Assembly: GCF_042680125.1 (NCBI RefSeq)
Contig: NZ_JBHTNY010000032.1
Origin: Robinsoniella peoriensis
GTDB taxonomy: Bacteria > Bacillota > Clostridia > Lachnospirales > Lachnospiraceae
Direction: 5' to 3' (one strand)
DNA length: 64,000 nucleotides
The notes under the pieces are model-generated. The model did not search any database. It was not told the DNA's origin and saw only the letters and a list, made by a program, of their open reading frames with translations. Every line of letters begins with the position of its first letter. Within the stretch, counting starts at the first letter, position 1. A program made the translations under genes and the position numbers. Shown here one piece after another: positions 35,925 through 45,158 of this stretch.

Positions 35925-37784
35925 CTACATTTCCTTTTTCCGGCTGTCAAAATAGACAAACTGATCAATGGAATCTAAGATATCCGCAAAATCATCTCTG
36001 GGAGCCAGATCTATATATCTGCGCAGAAGTTCTGTCTCCTGGCTGCGGTATCTGCCGTAAAAAATATCATAGAGGTTATGTCCCCTCATATAGATTTTAA
36101 AAGTCTCCATATGCTCTTTTATGTCCTGAATACTTTCCAGATCTTTTCCCAGTACTTCTACCAGGTTCTTAGCACTTCTCAGGCGGTACAGATACTCTTT
36201 CCACTTTGTAAAAAGAATCTCATAAAATTCTTCTTCACTTTCTATAATTCCAAGCTGAGCCATAATTCCAGGATTTAAAAAGTAATTTTCAAAAGAATAG
36301 TATTTTAAAATCAGTACATTTCTCTGGGTTACCTTTGGTAACTGATCCACATCTTCCAGATTTCTCTGATCATAGTACCTGCAAAGCTGTCCCGCAAGCT
36401 TTTTGGGATCCTTGCCATCACCGTCCCGAATCATCAGAAACTGATCTCTCAGGTAAATCCGGTTCATATATTTTAAATTGGCATAAGTCTTAATATTTGT
36501 ACAGCTATTCGTCGTGATAATTGCAATCCGGGACAATTTTCCATGCCTGTCGTACACTTCCGAATAATATTTTTCAAGCAGCAGCGGAAGTCTGCTCTTA
36601 TCCTGCTTCCCCTCAACAATAAAGACAAAACTGACGTCCAGAAGGTCATTTGCAGAGTAGCCCAGATCATCCAGAATATTCCCGATATCCGTGCGCTCCC
36701 TTACAATGGAAAAATATTCTCCATCCAGTACTATCTGTCTGATCTGCCTGCTGTTAAAATTAAACAGCATATTTGGTGAATGCGTGGTAAAAATCACCTG
36801 GTTTTTCTTGGATAACCGGTAAAGTATTTCACTGGCAACCTTTTGCAGCTGCGGATGAAGAAATATTTCCGGGTCTTCCACAAGAATAATACTGGATAAA
36901 TGATTTTCTCCCTCCACATATGCTTCCAGCAGAGACAGCATGTAGATACTTCTCATACCTTTGCCCAAATGTTCTATGGGGCTAGTCGTGCCCCTCTCCT
37001 TACTGTAAGTCCTGGCATTCACTTTAAATAACCGGTCTACATCGCACTCCATTGTATAATGGATTTCTTCCATAAATCCGCCATTTCTGTGAAAGATACG
37101 ATTTACCTTTTCGGAAAATTCACTTAAATTCAGCTGATAAAGCTTATATTCCAACAATTTTGAAGTTTCATACGCATTCAGCTCAACCGGACTTTTCTGA
37201 TTGATCAGGCCTATGCACTGAAAACAGTGATTGCACTGCTTTGCCTGGTCAAACAGACAGCATCCTGATCGCATCTGCGTTAACAGTTCATCCTCCTGGC
37301 ACATGAGAAGATCTTCCTGTATCTGCTCCAAGTCTCTTTGTACATCGATGTAGTAAATCTTAGGCATCACTTCCTGTATGTAGCGGTTATGCTTCTTCAC
37401 ACCATCCCCATATCGAATCTGTCCCTCCCGGTTCACGGTAAACAAAAATGTCATGATCTCCCCGTCATAGGAAGGCAGCTTTAAACGGAAATCTTTTTCC
37501 CACACATCGTAGCGCTTATACTGGCTGACAATACCATTTCTATGCAGCATCTGCCTGTCATCCGCCGTGATCCGAACCGATACCTCTATTTCTATATTCT
37601 GCTTTTTCTCATTAAAATCTTCTTCCGTCACCGCATAAGATCCACAGACCGCACGAATTGCGTCCAGAATCGTAGTTTTTCCGGTATTGTTCTTCCCCAC
37701 CAGGATTAACGCATTCTCAATATCCTGGATTTTCATATCCCGTATCCACTTGAAATTGCGGATATGCAGGCCTGTGAACTGCAT
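35925..37784 (-). CDS. OLD-family ATPase/nuclease (AAA ATPase plus TOPRIM)
   Basis: 619 aa from the ATG at 37784 (AGAGGTG upstream); the frame is open to 37913 but with a weaker start. The N-terminal SMC-like ATPase has Walker A GKNNTGKT and Walker B ILVEDPEIFLHP, then FTTHSPN. A TOPRIM-type nuclease domain follows, with VEGKQDK and an RDGDGKD acidic motif. The middle has an unusual Cys cluster (GCCLFDQAKQCNHCFQC) that may bind metal. OLD proteins act in phage defence or DNA processing. No GajB-like helicase is adjacent, so this is a stand-alone, class 1-like arrangement. Confidence 0.8.
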   Translation of the reverse strand: MQFTGLHIRNFKWIRDMKIQDIENALILVGKNNTGKTTILDAIRAVCGSYAVTEEDFNEKKQNIEIEVSVRITADDRQMLHRNGIVSQYKRYDVWEKDFRLKLPSYDGEIMTFLFTVNREGQIRYGDGVKKHNRYIQEVMPKIYYIDVQRDLEQIQEDLLMCQEDELLTQMRSGCCLFDQAKQCNHCFQCIGLINQKSPVELNAYETSKLLEYKLYQLNLSEFSEKVNRIFHRNGGFMEEIHYTMECDVDRLFKVNARTYSKERGTTSPIEHLGKGMRSIYMLSLLEAYVEGENHLSSIILVEDPEIFLHPQLQKVASEILYRLSKKNQVIFTTHSPNMLFNFNSRQIRQIVLDGEYFSIVRERTDIGNILDDLGYSANDLLDVSFVFIVEGKQDKSRLPLLLEKYYSEVYDRHGKLSRIAIITTNSCTNIKTYANLKYMNRIYLRDQFLMIRDGDGKDPKKLAGQLCRYYDQRNLEDVDQLPKVTQRNVLILKYYSFENYFLNPGIMAQLGIIESEEEFYEILFTKWKEYLYRLRSAKNLVEVLGKDLESIQDIKEHMETFKIYMRGHNLYDIFYGRYRSQETELLRRYIDLAPRDDFADILDSIDQFVYFDSRKKEM

Positions 37785-37957
37785 ATGAAGCACCTCTTTT
37801 CTTTTGAGCGTCTTCCCATTCTCATACAATCCCCGAAAACAATTACATTTCAGGTTCAATTTGATTGGCTCTGCCATTTTGTCCCTCTTCGGTTTAGACG
37901 TTGTTAGTTTCATTATAGCAATAATATTGGGGAATATACAACAAATTTAATTTCCTA

Positions 37958-37988
37958 TTGACATTGCCACAATGCTAAGGTTTATGAT
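37958..37988 (+). promoter_or_regulatory. MerR-type promoter with 19-bp spacer and dyad
   Basis: TTGACA, a 19-bp spacer and TATGAT, with the perfect dyad CATTG-CCA-CAATG (37962-37974) at the start of the spacer. The long spacer is typical of promoters activated by MerR proteins, so the gene downstream probably controls itself. Confidence 0.6.
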
Positions 37989-38038
37989 ATTCTCAGAACC
38001 GGTTCCACTATACTATAAACTTTCAAAAGGAGGCAGAT

Positions 38039-38845
38039 ATGTTTACCATTGGAGAATTTTCAAAACTTTGCTGTATCTCTGCGAGAATGCTGCGCCATTA
38101 TGACAGCATTGGACTACTTCATCCTGCTGCAACGGGAGCCGATAACGGATACCGTTATTATAAAGCTTCCCAGGCAAAAACCCTGCACATGATTGAAAAA
38201 TTAAAACGCTACGGCTTTACACTGTCTGAGATCAAAGTTTTGCTGGAACTTACGGATGATGCATTATATATCCAGATACAGCTGCAGCATCAGAAAATAA
38301 AGGATCAGATTTATTCTTTAAACACCATACTCAGCCAAATGGAACAGGATCTGTCTCTGACAAAGGAGAAAAAAACCATGAAACAGAACCAATATCACGT
38401 TATTACAATGGATACTCCTGCACAAAATGTTTTTGGGATCCGCCGTACGATCAACATTGATGCAGACAGTATTCACCAGTTGTTCGCAAATCTTCATCAG
38501 GAAATGGACACGCGGGGTCTTAAGCCGGCAGGTGCTTTCCAATTAATTTATTTGAATGAGGAATTTTCTCATGAAAATGTTGAAGTAGAAGCCCAGGTTC
38601 CCGTGAACAGTCCCCACCCGGACATCCGCACCAACCCACCCACACTTTGTGCGGCAGTTACCCATTATGGCTCTCATCAGAATCTTCATCAGGCATATGA
38701 GGCCATCCTAAACTGGCTTGCAGATCATCCGGAATATCAGATCTCCGGTCCGGGCATCGAACGTTTTATCAGAGACGAACACAGTGCTTCTTCTGCCGAT
38801 GACTTAGAAACAGGAATTTTATTTCCATTGATGAAAAGAAAATAG
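38039..38845 (+). CDS. MerR-family regulator with GyrI-like effector domain
   Basis: 268 aa. The N-terminal MerR winged helix (FTIGEFSKLCCISARMLRHYDSIGLL, NGYRYY) and dimerisation helix (to about 110) are joined to a GyrI-like small-molecule-binding domain. This is the BmrR/TipA-like design that senses hydrophobic drugs. The start follows AAGGAGG. No transporter is adjacent, so its regulon may be distant. Confidence 0.9.
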   Translation: MFTIGEFSKLCCISARMLRHYDSIGLLHPAATGADNGYRYYKASQAKTLHMIEKLKRYGFTLSEIKVLLELTDDALYIQIQLQHQKIKDQIYSLNTILSQMEQDLSLTKEKKTMKQNQYHVITMDTPAQNVFGIRRTINIDADSIHQLFANLHQEMDTRGLKPAGAFQLIYLNEEFSHENVEVEAQVPVNSPHPDIRTNPPTLCAAVTHYGSHQNLHQAYEAILNWLADHPEYQISGPGIERFIRDEHSASSADDLETGILFPLMKRK

Positions 38846-38849
38846 ATGC

Positions 38850-38887
38850 AAAAAAGGAAAAGCGTGGAAGTTGCTTTTCCTTTTTTA
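38850..38887 (+). terminator. terminator of the MerR gene
   Basis: AAAAAAGGAAAAGC...GCTTTTCCTTTTTT stem-loop directly after the stop codon. Confidence 0.88.
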
Positions 38888-38900
38888 CGTAGAAATCTTC

Positions 38901-39290
38901 TTGAGCGTGTTTGAAAATTGCTTTCTGGCAGCTGTGGGTCACAGTAAATGCTCAGCTCTGCTATACACCTTCCAAACCAATGTCCTGGTCCGCCCCCTTC
39001 TCTTTCCGGGATAGCATTCGTTGATACAAAGCTGGTTTTCTCAACATGATGAGACCCCGGGGTTGTGGCATGCCAGACGCGATTGGCGTAAAGCAACTGA
39101 TCTTGAATACGGAATTTGTTTTTCATTCCGTAACCAGAAAAAGGAGCAAACTTCCATCTTCTTTTACGCAAACAGCCGAACCATACTGCGCAGTATCCAA
39201 TATAGAACAGCCTGCCACAGCCCAAGGGGCTCCACCAGGCTGAGAAAACCGAGGGCACTGAAAAAGTTTAAGCCAAAGTAATATTGCACA
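38901..39290. repeat. remnants of dispersed repeats, no credible gene
   Basis: 38903-38944 resembles the left end of the MITE at 54588 (GAGCGTGTTTGAAAATTGC, then a CAGCTGTG.GTCACAG core). 39043-39093 matches 54792-54842 in about 43 of 51 positions, centred on ACCCCGGGGTTGTGGCATGCC. 39244-39266 is an inverted near-copy of 39414-39436. Open frames here are fragments of repeats without ribosome binding sites. Confidence 0.6.
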
Positions 39291-39413
39291 AAAGGTTAAA
39301 TTTTTAAAGTTCTCTACTCTCCAAGGAACGTGATAGATTCGTTTGTTAAGGTCCTATAAAAACATAAAACTAATATTTATTTGTGTAATATGACAAACTA
39401 TTTTAAAAATAGG

Positions 39414-39780
39414 GGACTTTTTCAGTGGCCTCGAGAAAACCAGCTTTGTGGCGACAACCTGAATCTCGGAAAGATGGGAGTGGGAAACTTGTATGGACGG
39501 AGGAAGCGTAGAGCAGAGCTGAGTATTTACTTACCTTTCCGGAGTGTTTTTTGGCGGATAGTATTCGACTGACTCCCATCGGATACTAAGCGGGCACTGA
39601 ACCGAGAAATGCATCAGGATTTCTCGGTGAATGCCCGCGTGCCGCCAAAAAGCGCTTCGGAAAGGTTAGAAAATACCAGTTCTGCGGCCAGCTGACGGAG
39701 TCCATACAAGTTTCCCACTCCCATCTTTCCGCGCACTACCTCCATCTACAAAGCGTCCCTTTCTCAACAAAACCCAAAAA
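39414..39780. repeat. about 370-bp fold-back (palindromic) dispersed element
   Basis: The arms 39467-39498 and 39700-39731 are perfectly complementary over 32 bp. Complementarity continues imperfectly inward and outward, with a central GCGGGCA/TGCCCGC hairpin. The right arm and outer flank (39653-39777) recur in inverted orientation at 63876-64000 with high identity, so this is a dispersed family rather than a local palindrome. No ORF fills it. It is probably a non-autonomous mobile element or a highly structured RNA. Confidence 0.7.
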
Positions 39781-39799
39781 ATTATTCGCCCCATACCAT

Positions 39800-41476
39800 T
39801 TATTTCTTCTTCCCAAGTGCCAGCGTAGCCGTAAAGAAACTATACAAAGCCGCTCCAGCCAAAGCACCCGCACCCAAAATGGTGAGAATCTGTTCATTAT
39901 TTTTATTCGCTTTTACAATAAAGTAACGGATTACTAATGCTACAATAATCGTAACTCCATTTACAGTGCTTCCAACCAGCAAGCCGGTAGCAAACAGAAT
40001 ACCAATCTGCTTCTTTCCGCCGATGAACTGGATTAATGCGCCTGGGAATGCCCAGATAATCAAACATTTGGCTACCTCTGAACTGGTACCTGCCTCAATT
40101 GTTGTAGCAAAAGTCTGTGCAACCGGTGCGAATAATCCCTGGTCAAAATATTTATGAGCCAGAATTGCAACCATTACAAATGCAACGGTAAATGCCAGAA
40201 TCTCGCTTAAATACTGCTGCTTTCTCCCTGCTTTTTCCAGCTCCGGGTCTGCTCCATTACCTCTTAATATATATCCGCATTTCAGATCATATGCCATATC
40301 TGAAAATGCAGGTCCCGTAGCAGAAGTGTAGCCGACCATAAGCGCCAGTGGTACCGGCGGAAATCCCAGCAGCAAACCTACCAGCAGGAAAATGAGCGCA
40401 GTTGCAAATCCTGGGAACCATCCGGAATGCATTGCCGAAATACCTACGATTAACTCAGATCCGATTGCTGCAAAAGCCGCATAAATAACCCAGAGAACAA
40501 ATTGCGGAAATGACATCTGTGTTACCAGTCCGCTGATTACAGCCAAGAGCAGCGCTACCACAAGATATGCTATATACCCCAGTCCAAGAGCCTGTTTCAT
40601 CTGGGACATACTGGTGGTAAATTTACCTGCGTTGCTTGCCTCTTTGCCTTTTCTTTTAAATAGCATCATTCCAACCTGTATGAGCGCAACAATACCTGCA
40701 CCAATCATGATTCCATGAGGCATATATTTCAGCAGAGCAACATTGTCAAAGCTGTATCCTTCTCCAAACAGATTACCGGCAATGACAAAATCATGCTGAA
40801 ACAGATTCAAAGAAATTGCATTTGTTTTAACGATTCCGATTACAATACTGCCGGCTCCCAAAGCTCCCATGGCAAAAAAGTCTCCAAACCAGGACACGCC
40901 AAGTAAATCCATTGGTATTCCAATCCATTTACCGACAATACCTCCTGCTGCACCTACGATTAACAGCATCGCCTTTCTGCCTTTTTCTACAACGGCCAGG
41001 ATTGCCTCAGCCGCTGCAACCCCCGGCGGCCATGCGCCGGCAGCCGGAAACATCTCCGTATCAAAAGTTTTATAAAGAATCGTTGCATCAATAATTGTTG
41101 CCAGAAATACACCGATCAGCATTGGGAACATCAACTCCGGATGACCCATAAGAACAGGAATTCCGATCGGAAGTATTAAACTGTTTGCAGCTGAAAATGT
41201 GGCACCTGAAATCGCGGTCTGAATCAGGTTCTGGCTATGTACATTGCGGTATTTCTGCAGCAGCTTAATCGGTATTCTGGATAAAATAATTGCAAACAGC
41301 GCTCCAATAATCGAAGTATTGGGAGTTACACCTGTTCTTACAATCAACTCAAGCCCAATGATGGCACCTATCGCACACATAATCAGATTTAAGATCAGAA
41401 TATGCGGTGAAAATGCTTTCGGGTGCTCGGATGCAGTAATCTTAATCTCTGTCTGCAGGTCTTTGTTGTCATTCAT
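39800..41476 (-). CDS. OPT-family oligopeptide transporter
   Basis: About 558 aa from the ATG at 41476 (AGGAGG upstream; an in-frame ATG at 41551 is unsupported). It has about 14-16 hydrophobic segments and OPT-type motifs (GATFSAANSLILPIGIPVLMG, FPAAGAWPPG, GIGVVI-like membrane stretches). OPT proteins import small peptides or metal-chelate compounds. It diverges from a DUF1177-AroM-M29-racemase operon across a 325-bp regulatory region, and is probably the uptake system for that pathway's substrate. Confidence 0.85.
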   Translation of the reverse strand: MNDNKDLQTEIKITASEHPKAFSPHILILNLIMCAIGAIIGLELIVRTGVTPNTSIIGALFAIILSRIPIKLLQKYRNVHSQNLIQTAISGATFSAANSLILPIGIPVLMGHPELMFPMLIGVFLATIIDATILYKTFDTEMFPAAGAWPPGVAAAEAILAVVEKGRKAMLLIVGAAGGIVGKWIGIPMDLLGVSWFGDFFAMGALGAGSIVIGIVKTNAISLNLFQHDFVIAGNLFGEGYSFDNVALLKYMPHGIMIGAGIVALIQVGMMLFKRKGKEASNAGKFTTSMSQMKQALGLGYIAYLVVALLLAVISGLVTQMSFPQFVLWVIYAAFAAIGSELIVGISAMHSGWFPGFATALIFLLVGLLLGFPPVPLALMVGYTSATGPAFSDMAYDLKCGYILRGNGADPELEKAGRKQQYLSEILAFTVAFVMVAILAHKYFDQGLFAPVAQTFATTIEAGTSSEVAKCLIIWAFPGALIQFIGGKKQIGILFATGLLVGSTVNGVTIIVALVIRYFIVKANKNNEQILTILGAGALAGAALYSFFTATLALGKKK

Positions 41477-41491
41477 AATCGCTTCCTCCTT

Positions 41492-41706
41492 TTGTGTCTT
41501 TTGCACAATATAATATCCATAATCGCAAAAGATAGTTCCTGTAAGGTTCAAAACTTTACTGTTTTAAACTCTTGAATTAATTGCCATTATATTGATTTTT
41601 TCAACAATTGTCAAGTTATTTTTATTTAATTTTCACAAATTATTTATTTTTATTTTACAATTATGAAAACCCGTACATTTTAAATCTTCTTGTGCTTAAT
41701 GCACAA
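41492..41706. promoter_or_regulatory. divergent control region with two identical-orientation operator dyads
   Basis: TTGTGTCTTTTGCACAATAT (from 41492) and TTGTGCTTAATGCACAATAT (from 41690) share the dyad TTGTG-N7-CACAA plus the TATA flank. They are the best candidates for binding by the PucR-type regulator at 45159. Between them on the minus strand is a near-consensus promoter for the OPT gene: TTGACA (41614-41609), 17 bp, TATAAT (41591-41586). The plus-strand promoter is weaker (TCGACT, 17 bp, TATACT near 41756). Confidence 0.6.
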
Positions 41707-41801
41707 TATACTGTCAATATTTTTGGTCACCGGATGTATCGACTTTACACTTTTTCAATGCTATACTTTTGTTAAATTTTCAAGAAAAGAGGTATCGGAT
41801 T

Positions 41802-42740
41802 ATGTTAATGAAGCAATTAATTGAAGCATTTGATATTTTAGACAGCAGCACTGTAACTGGCGGGGACGTAGCAGTATACCTGCGGGGCATTCGTCCGGAT
41901 GCCAATATTGAAGTATATGAATTAAAGGGACCAAAGGGCTCTACCGATATGGTAAAAGTCAGAATTCCGGGAACCAACGGTAAGACAAAGGGGGGAACTG
42001 CTCCTACGATCGGTCTTCTTGGGCGTCTCGGCGGCATCGGGGCACGTCCGGAACGACTGGGTTATGTTTCCGACGGTGACGGTGCTCTGGCTGTAGTAGC
42101 TCTGGCCGCCAAACTTTTAGATATGCAGAATAAAGGAGATTTTCTGGATGGGGATGTATTTATCTCCACACACATTTGCCCGGATGCGCCTACCGCCCCG
42201 CATAAACCGGTTCCATTTATGGGATCTCCGGTGGAAATGTCCCAGGTGAATCAGGAAGAAGTATCTCCGGAACTGGATGCCATCTTATCCTGTGACACTA
42301 CCAAAGGAAACCGTATGATTAATACTCGTGGATTTGCCATCTCCCCTACAGTCAAGGAAGGTTACATTCTAAAAGCTTCCGAAGATTTTCTGGAGTTAAT
42401 GCAGATCACAACCGGCAAACTGCCCTATGTATTCCCGCTGTCTACCCAGGATATCACACCATACGGCAATAACCTGCACCATATTAACAGTATTCTCCAG
42501 CCTGCTACGGCTACAGATGCTCCGGTAGTTGGCGTCGCTATCACGGCTGAAGTAATGGTACCGGGCTGTGCTACAGGAGCAAGCCATATCACAGATATTG
42601 AAGAAGCAGCCCGTTTTATGCTTGAAACAGCAAAAGCGTTTACCAGGGGTGAATGCGAATTTTATGATAAAAAGGAATACGAATTAATTCAGTCTCTGTA
42701 TGGCTCCATGAAGCATATCCAGACACTGGGGCGCGTCTGA
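41802..42740 (+). CDS. DUF1177 family protein
   Basis: 312 aa from the ATG at 41802 (AGAGGT upstream). It matches the DUF1177 pattern throughout: TGGDVAVYLRGI, DGDGALAVVALAAKL, FISTHICPDAPTAPH, CDTTKGNR, VPGCATGASHITDIEEAARF. Conserved His, Asp and Cys residues suggest an enzyme, possibly metal-dependent, but no activity is known to me. It is first in the operon opposite the OPT transporter. Confidence 0.85.
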   Translation: MLMKQLIEAFDILDSSTVTGGDVAVYLRGIRPDANIEVYELKGPKGSTDMVKVRIPGTNGKTKGGTAPTIGLLGRLGGIGARPERLGYVSDGDGALAVVALAAKLLDMQNKGDFLDGDVFISTHICPDAPTAPHKPVPFMGSPVEMSQVNQEEVSPELDAILSCDTTKGNRMINTRGFAISPTVKEGYILKASEDFLELMQITTGKLPYVFPLSTQDITPYGNNLHHINSILQPATATDAPVVGVAITAEVMVPGCATGASHITDIEEAARFMLETAKAFTRGECEFYDKKEYELIQSLYGSMKHIQTLGRV

Positions 42741-42769
42741 AAACGAAGCAGAAAGGATGTTGTGGAAAT

Positions 42770-43441
42770 ATGAAAGTTGGGGCAATCACAATCGGACAGG
42801 CACCACGGGTTGATGTGACCAGTGATATCATGGAGATATTTAATGGTAAAGTAGAATTGCTGCAGGGCGGCGGTCTGGACGGACTGACCCGCACGGAAAT
42901 CGAAAAATTCAAACCGGAAGAAGGGGATTACGTATTGGTATCACGGCTCACAGACGGAAGTTCTGTTACATTTGCAGAACGGCATATACTTCCCAGGCTG
43001 CAGCAGCGGATTTATGACCTGGAAGAACAGGGGGTAAAATTTATCATGTTTTTCTGTACCGGAGATTTTCCCGATACTTTTAAATCTAATGTACCACTTA
43101 TTTTTCCATGTAAAATATTAAATCATATCGTACCGCTCCTGACGAAGACATCGAATATTATTACCGTGACTCCCTCTCCTCTTCAGGTAGCGCAATGCGA
43201 AAAGAAATGGAGAAATTATGTAAGCCAGGTCACTTCCGTCCCCGCATCTCCATACGGTGATCAGGAAACCTTAAAGGCGGCTGCATATAAAATAAGGGAT
43301 ATGGATGGAGATCTGGTGATTTTGGACTGCATTGGATATACACAGGAAATGAAAGAGATGTTTTCTGCGATTACAGGCAAAATGATTGTTCTTTCACGAA
43401 CAATTCTTGCCCGGGTCGTTTCGGAACTGACCGATGTCTGA
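42770..43441 (+). CDS. AroM family protein
   Basis: 223 aa. The N-terminus VGAITIGQAPRVDVTSDIMEIF and the later FFCTGDFP and LDCIGYT motifs identify the AroM family (PF07302), related to Asp/Glu racemase folds. The conserved Cys residues are consistent with racemase-like chemistry. In Enterobacteria aroM lies beside aroL, but no shikimate gene is near here. Its role is presumably in the same catabolic unit. It starts after GAAAGGATG. Confidence 0.85.
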   Translation: MKVGAITIGQAPRVDVTSDIMEIFNGKVELLQGGGLDGLTRTEIEKFKPEEGDYVLVSRLTDGSSVTFAERHILPRLQQRIYDLEEQGVKFIMFFCTGDFPDTFKSNVPLIFPCKILNHIVPLLTKTSNIITVTPSPLQVAQCEKKWRNYVSQVTSVPASPYGDQETLKAAAYKIRDMDGDLVILDCIGYTQEMKEMFSAITGKMIVLSRTILARVVSELTDV

Positions 43442-43508
43442 TTCATACAGCAATCGTCTTACAATTATTTCTATTGAAGCAAATGACGCATTTAGGAGAT
43501 GAATTTTT

Positions 43509-44453
43509 ATGAGTTTAAAAGATAACGCTAAAAATATTTTAATAAACTGCCTGGATGCCAAACCGGAAGAAACGGTACTGGTAGTTACAGATGACTCCCG
43601 TTTCCTCATAGGTCAGGCAATTTATGAAGCTGCAAATGAACTGGGGTGCGAATCACTGCTTCTTCGGATGAAAGAACGAAACGTATCTGGTGAAGAACCC
43701 CCAAAAGCAGTATCTGAGGCTATGAAATGGGCAGATATCGTAATTTGTCCCACTGCAAAATCCCTGACCCATACCAATGCCCGGATAGGCGCAGTAAAAA
43801 ATAATGCCCGGGTGGCAACCATGCCCGGTATTACGGAAGCAATGTTCGAAAATGGAGCCATGACTGCGGATTACTCTGCTGTAGAACTTCTGACCGAAAA
43901 GGTTTCACAGCTTTTAGATCACGCTTCTACCGCCCGGCTAGAGAAAGACGGCTGTATTCTCACCTTGGACCTGAAAGAAAGAAACGGTGTACGAAGTCCC
44001 GGCGTCTACAGACATCCTGGCGAGAGCGGAAATCTCCCTTCTGGTGAAGCATACATCGCCCCTAACGAAAACGGTTCCGATGGCGAAATGATTATCGACG
44101 GCTCCATGGTTGGAATCGGTAAACTGGACTCTCCGCTGCACGTGAAGATAGAGAATGGAAAAGTCCGGGAAATAACCGGTGAAAAAAGTGAACTGCTTTC
44201 TATTTTATTAGAGAATGATAACAATGCCACTCTTGGTGAACTTGGAATCGGAACGAATGAAAAGGCAATCCTAAGCGGGATTATTCTGGAAGATGAAAAG
44301 GTATTTGGTACGGTACATATCGCATTTGGCACGAATACTTCCTTTGGCGGTACAAATAAAGCTGACTGCCATATGGACGGCATCATTTTAAAGCCAACCC
44401 TGTATCTGGATGATACCCTGGTAATCAAAGATGGGATTTTTGTCATATCCTGA
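43509..44453 (+). CDS. M29-like aminopeptidase/NicX-related metallo-hydrolase
   Basis: 314 aa, shorter than classical M29 aminopeptidases (about 400 aa). It has the C-terminal metal-site features of the family: GELGIGTNEKA, a Glu/Asp pair in ILEDEKVFGTVHIAFG, and KADCHMDGIIL. Related proteins include 2,5-dihydroxypyridine dioxygenase-like enzymes, so peptide-bond hydrolysis is not certain. It starts after AGGAG. Its place between AroM-like and racemase genes suggests action on the imported compound. Confidence 0.8.
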   Translation: MSLKDNAKNILINCLDAKPEETVLVVTDDSRFLIGQAIYEAANELGCESLLLRMKERNVSGEEPPKAVSEAMKWADIVICPTAKSLTHTNARIGAVKNNARVATMPGITEAMFENGAMTADYSAVELLTEKVSQLLDHASTARLEKDGCILTLDLKERNGVRSPGVYRHPGESGNLPSGEAYIAPNENGSDGEMIIDGSMVGIGKLDSPLHVKIENGKVREITGEKSELLSILLENDNNATLGELGIGTNEKAILSGIILEDEKVFGTVHIAFGTNTSFGGTNKADCHMDGIILKPTLYLDDTLVIKDGIFVIS

Positions 44454-44483
44454 CAGAAAAGCGAAAATAAAAAGGGAGAAAGA

Positions 44484-45140
44484 ATGAAAAAGAATTTTAA
44501 AATTGGTCTGATACGAGTTCTGACAACCGATGATACAGAGCTTATGAATATGCATGGCCGCATAATAGAAAAAAATTTCCCAGGCCTGATCGTAGAATCA
44601 AAATGTATTCCCGACCAGCCGGAAGGTATCCACAGCCATGAACTGGAACAAATCGCCATCCCCAAAATAGTTGAAACTGCAAAAAGTTTCCATGATCCGG
44701 ATATGATTATTGTGAGCTGTGCCGATGATCCCGGTGTCGCTGAAATCAGGGATGCTCTCCCCGGCATTCCGGTTACCGGGGGCGGGGAAAGTACAGCTGC
44801 CCTTGCCACAAAATACGGCGATAAAATTGCAATTCTCGGCATCGTAGACTACGCACCCAAAGCATACCTGCGAATGATACCGGAAAAAATCATTGCTGTT
44901 GAAAAACCGGAAGGTGTCAGCAGCACCCTGGACCTCATGACGGACAAAGGTCACGCTGCCTGCATGGAAGCAGCAAAAAGAATCAAAAGTATGGGTGCCC
45001 AGGTCATCGCTCTTGGCTGCACGGGGCTGACCACGATCGGCATTGCAAAAGAAATCGAAAAAGAAACCGGCCTGCCGGTTGTAGATCCGGTGCTGGCAGA
45101 AGGCCTGTTTGCCTGGTTTGAAGCACTGCGCCGGAAATGA
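44484..45140 (+). CDS. aspartate/glutamate/hydantoin racemase family protein
   Basis: 218 aa. Two-domain PLP-independent racemase fold with its two catalytic-type cysteines in VSCADDPG and ALGCTGLTT. The sequence is closer to hydantoin/Asp-Glu racemases than to glutamate racemase MurI. Last gene of the DUF1177 operon; only 18 bp separate its stop from that of the convergent PucR regulator. Likely role: interconverting D/L forms of the amino-acid product. Confidence 0.85.
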   Translation: MKKNFKIGLIRVLTTDDTELMNMHGRIIEKNFPGLIVESKCIPDQPEGIHSHELEQIAIPKIVETAKSFHDPDMIIVSCADDPGVAEIRDALPGIPVTGGGESTAALATKYGDKIAILGIVDYAPKAYLRMIPEKIIAVEKPEGVSSTLDLMTDKGHAACMEAAKRIKSMGAQVIALGCTGLTTIGIAKEIEKETGLPVVDPVLAEGLFAWFEALRRK

Positions 45141-45158
45141 CCTGCAGATAATCATGCA

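Noticed and set aside
35925..37784. Gabija defence system
   Set aside because: The OLD-type protein could be GajA-like, but no UvrD-type GajB helicase is adjacent on either side.
38737..39258. 173-codon minus-strand ORF
   Set aside because: It spans the MerR gene end, its terminator and dispersed repeat fragments, and has no ribosome binding site. Parts of the same reading appear at 54416-54877 because both lie in repeats.
44006..45155. long minus-strand ORFs of 278 and 185 codons
   Set aside because: They lie antisense to the M29-like and racemase genes, whose family motifs are clear; no start signals.
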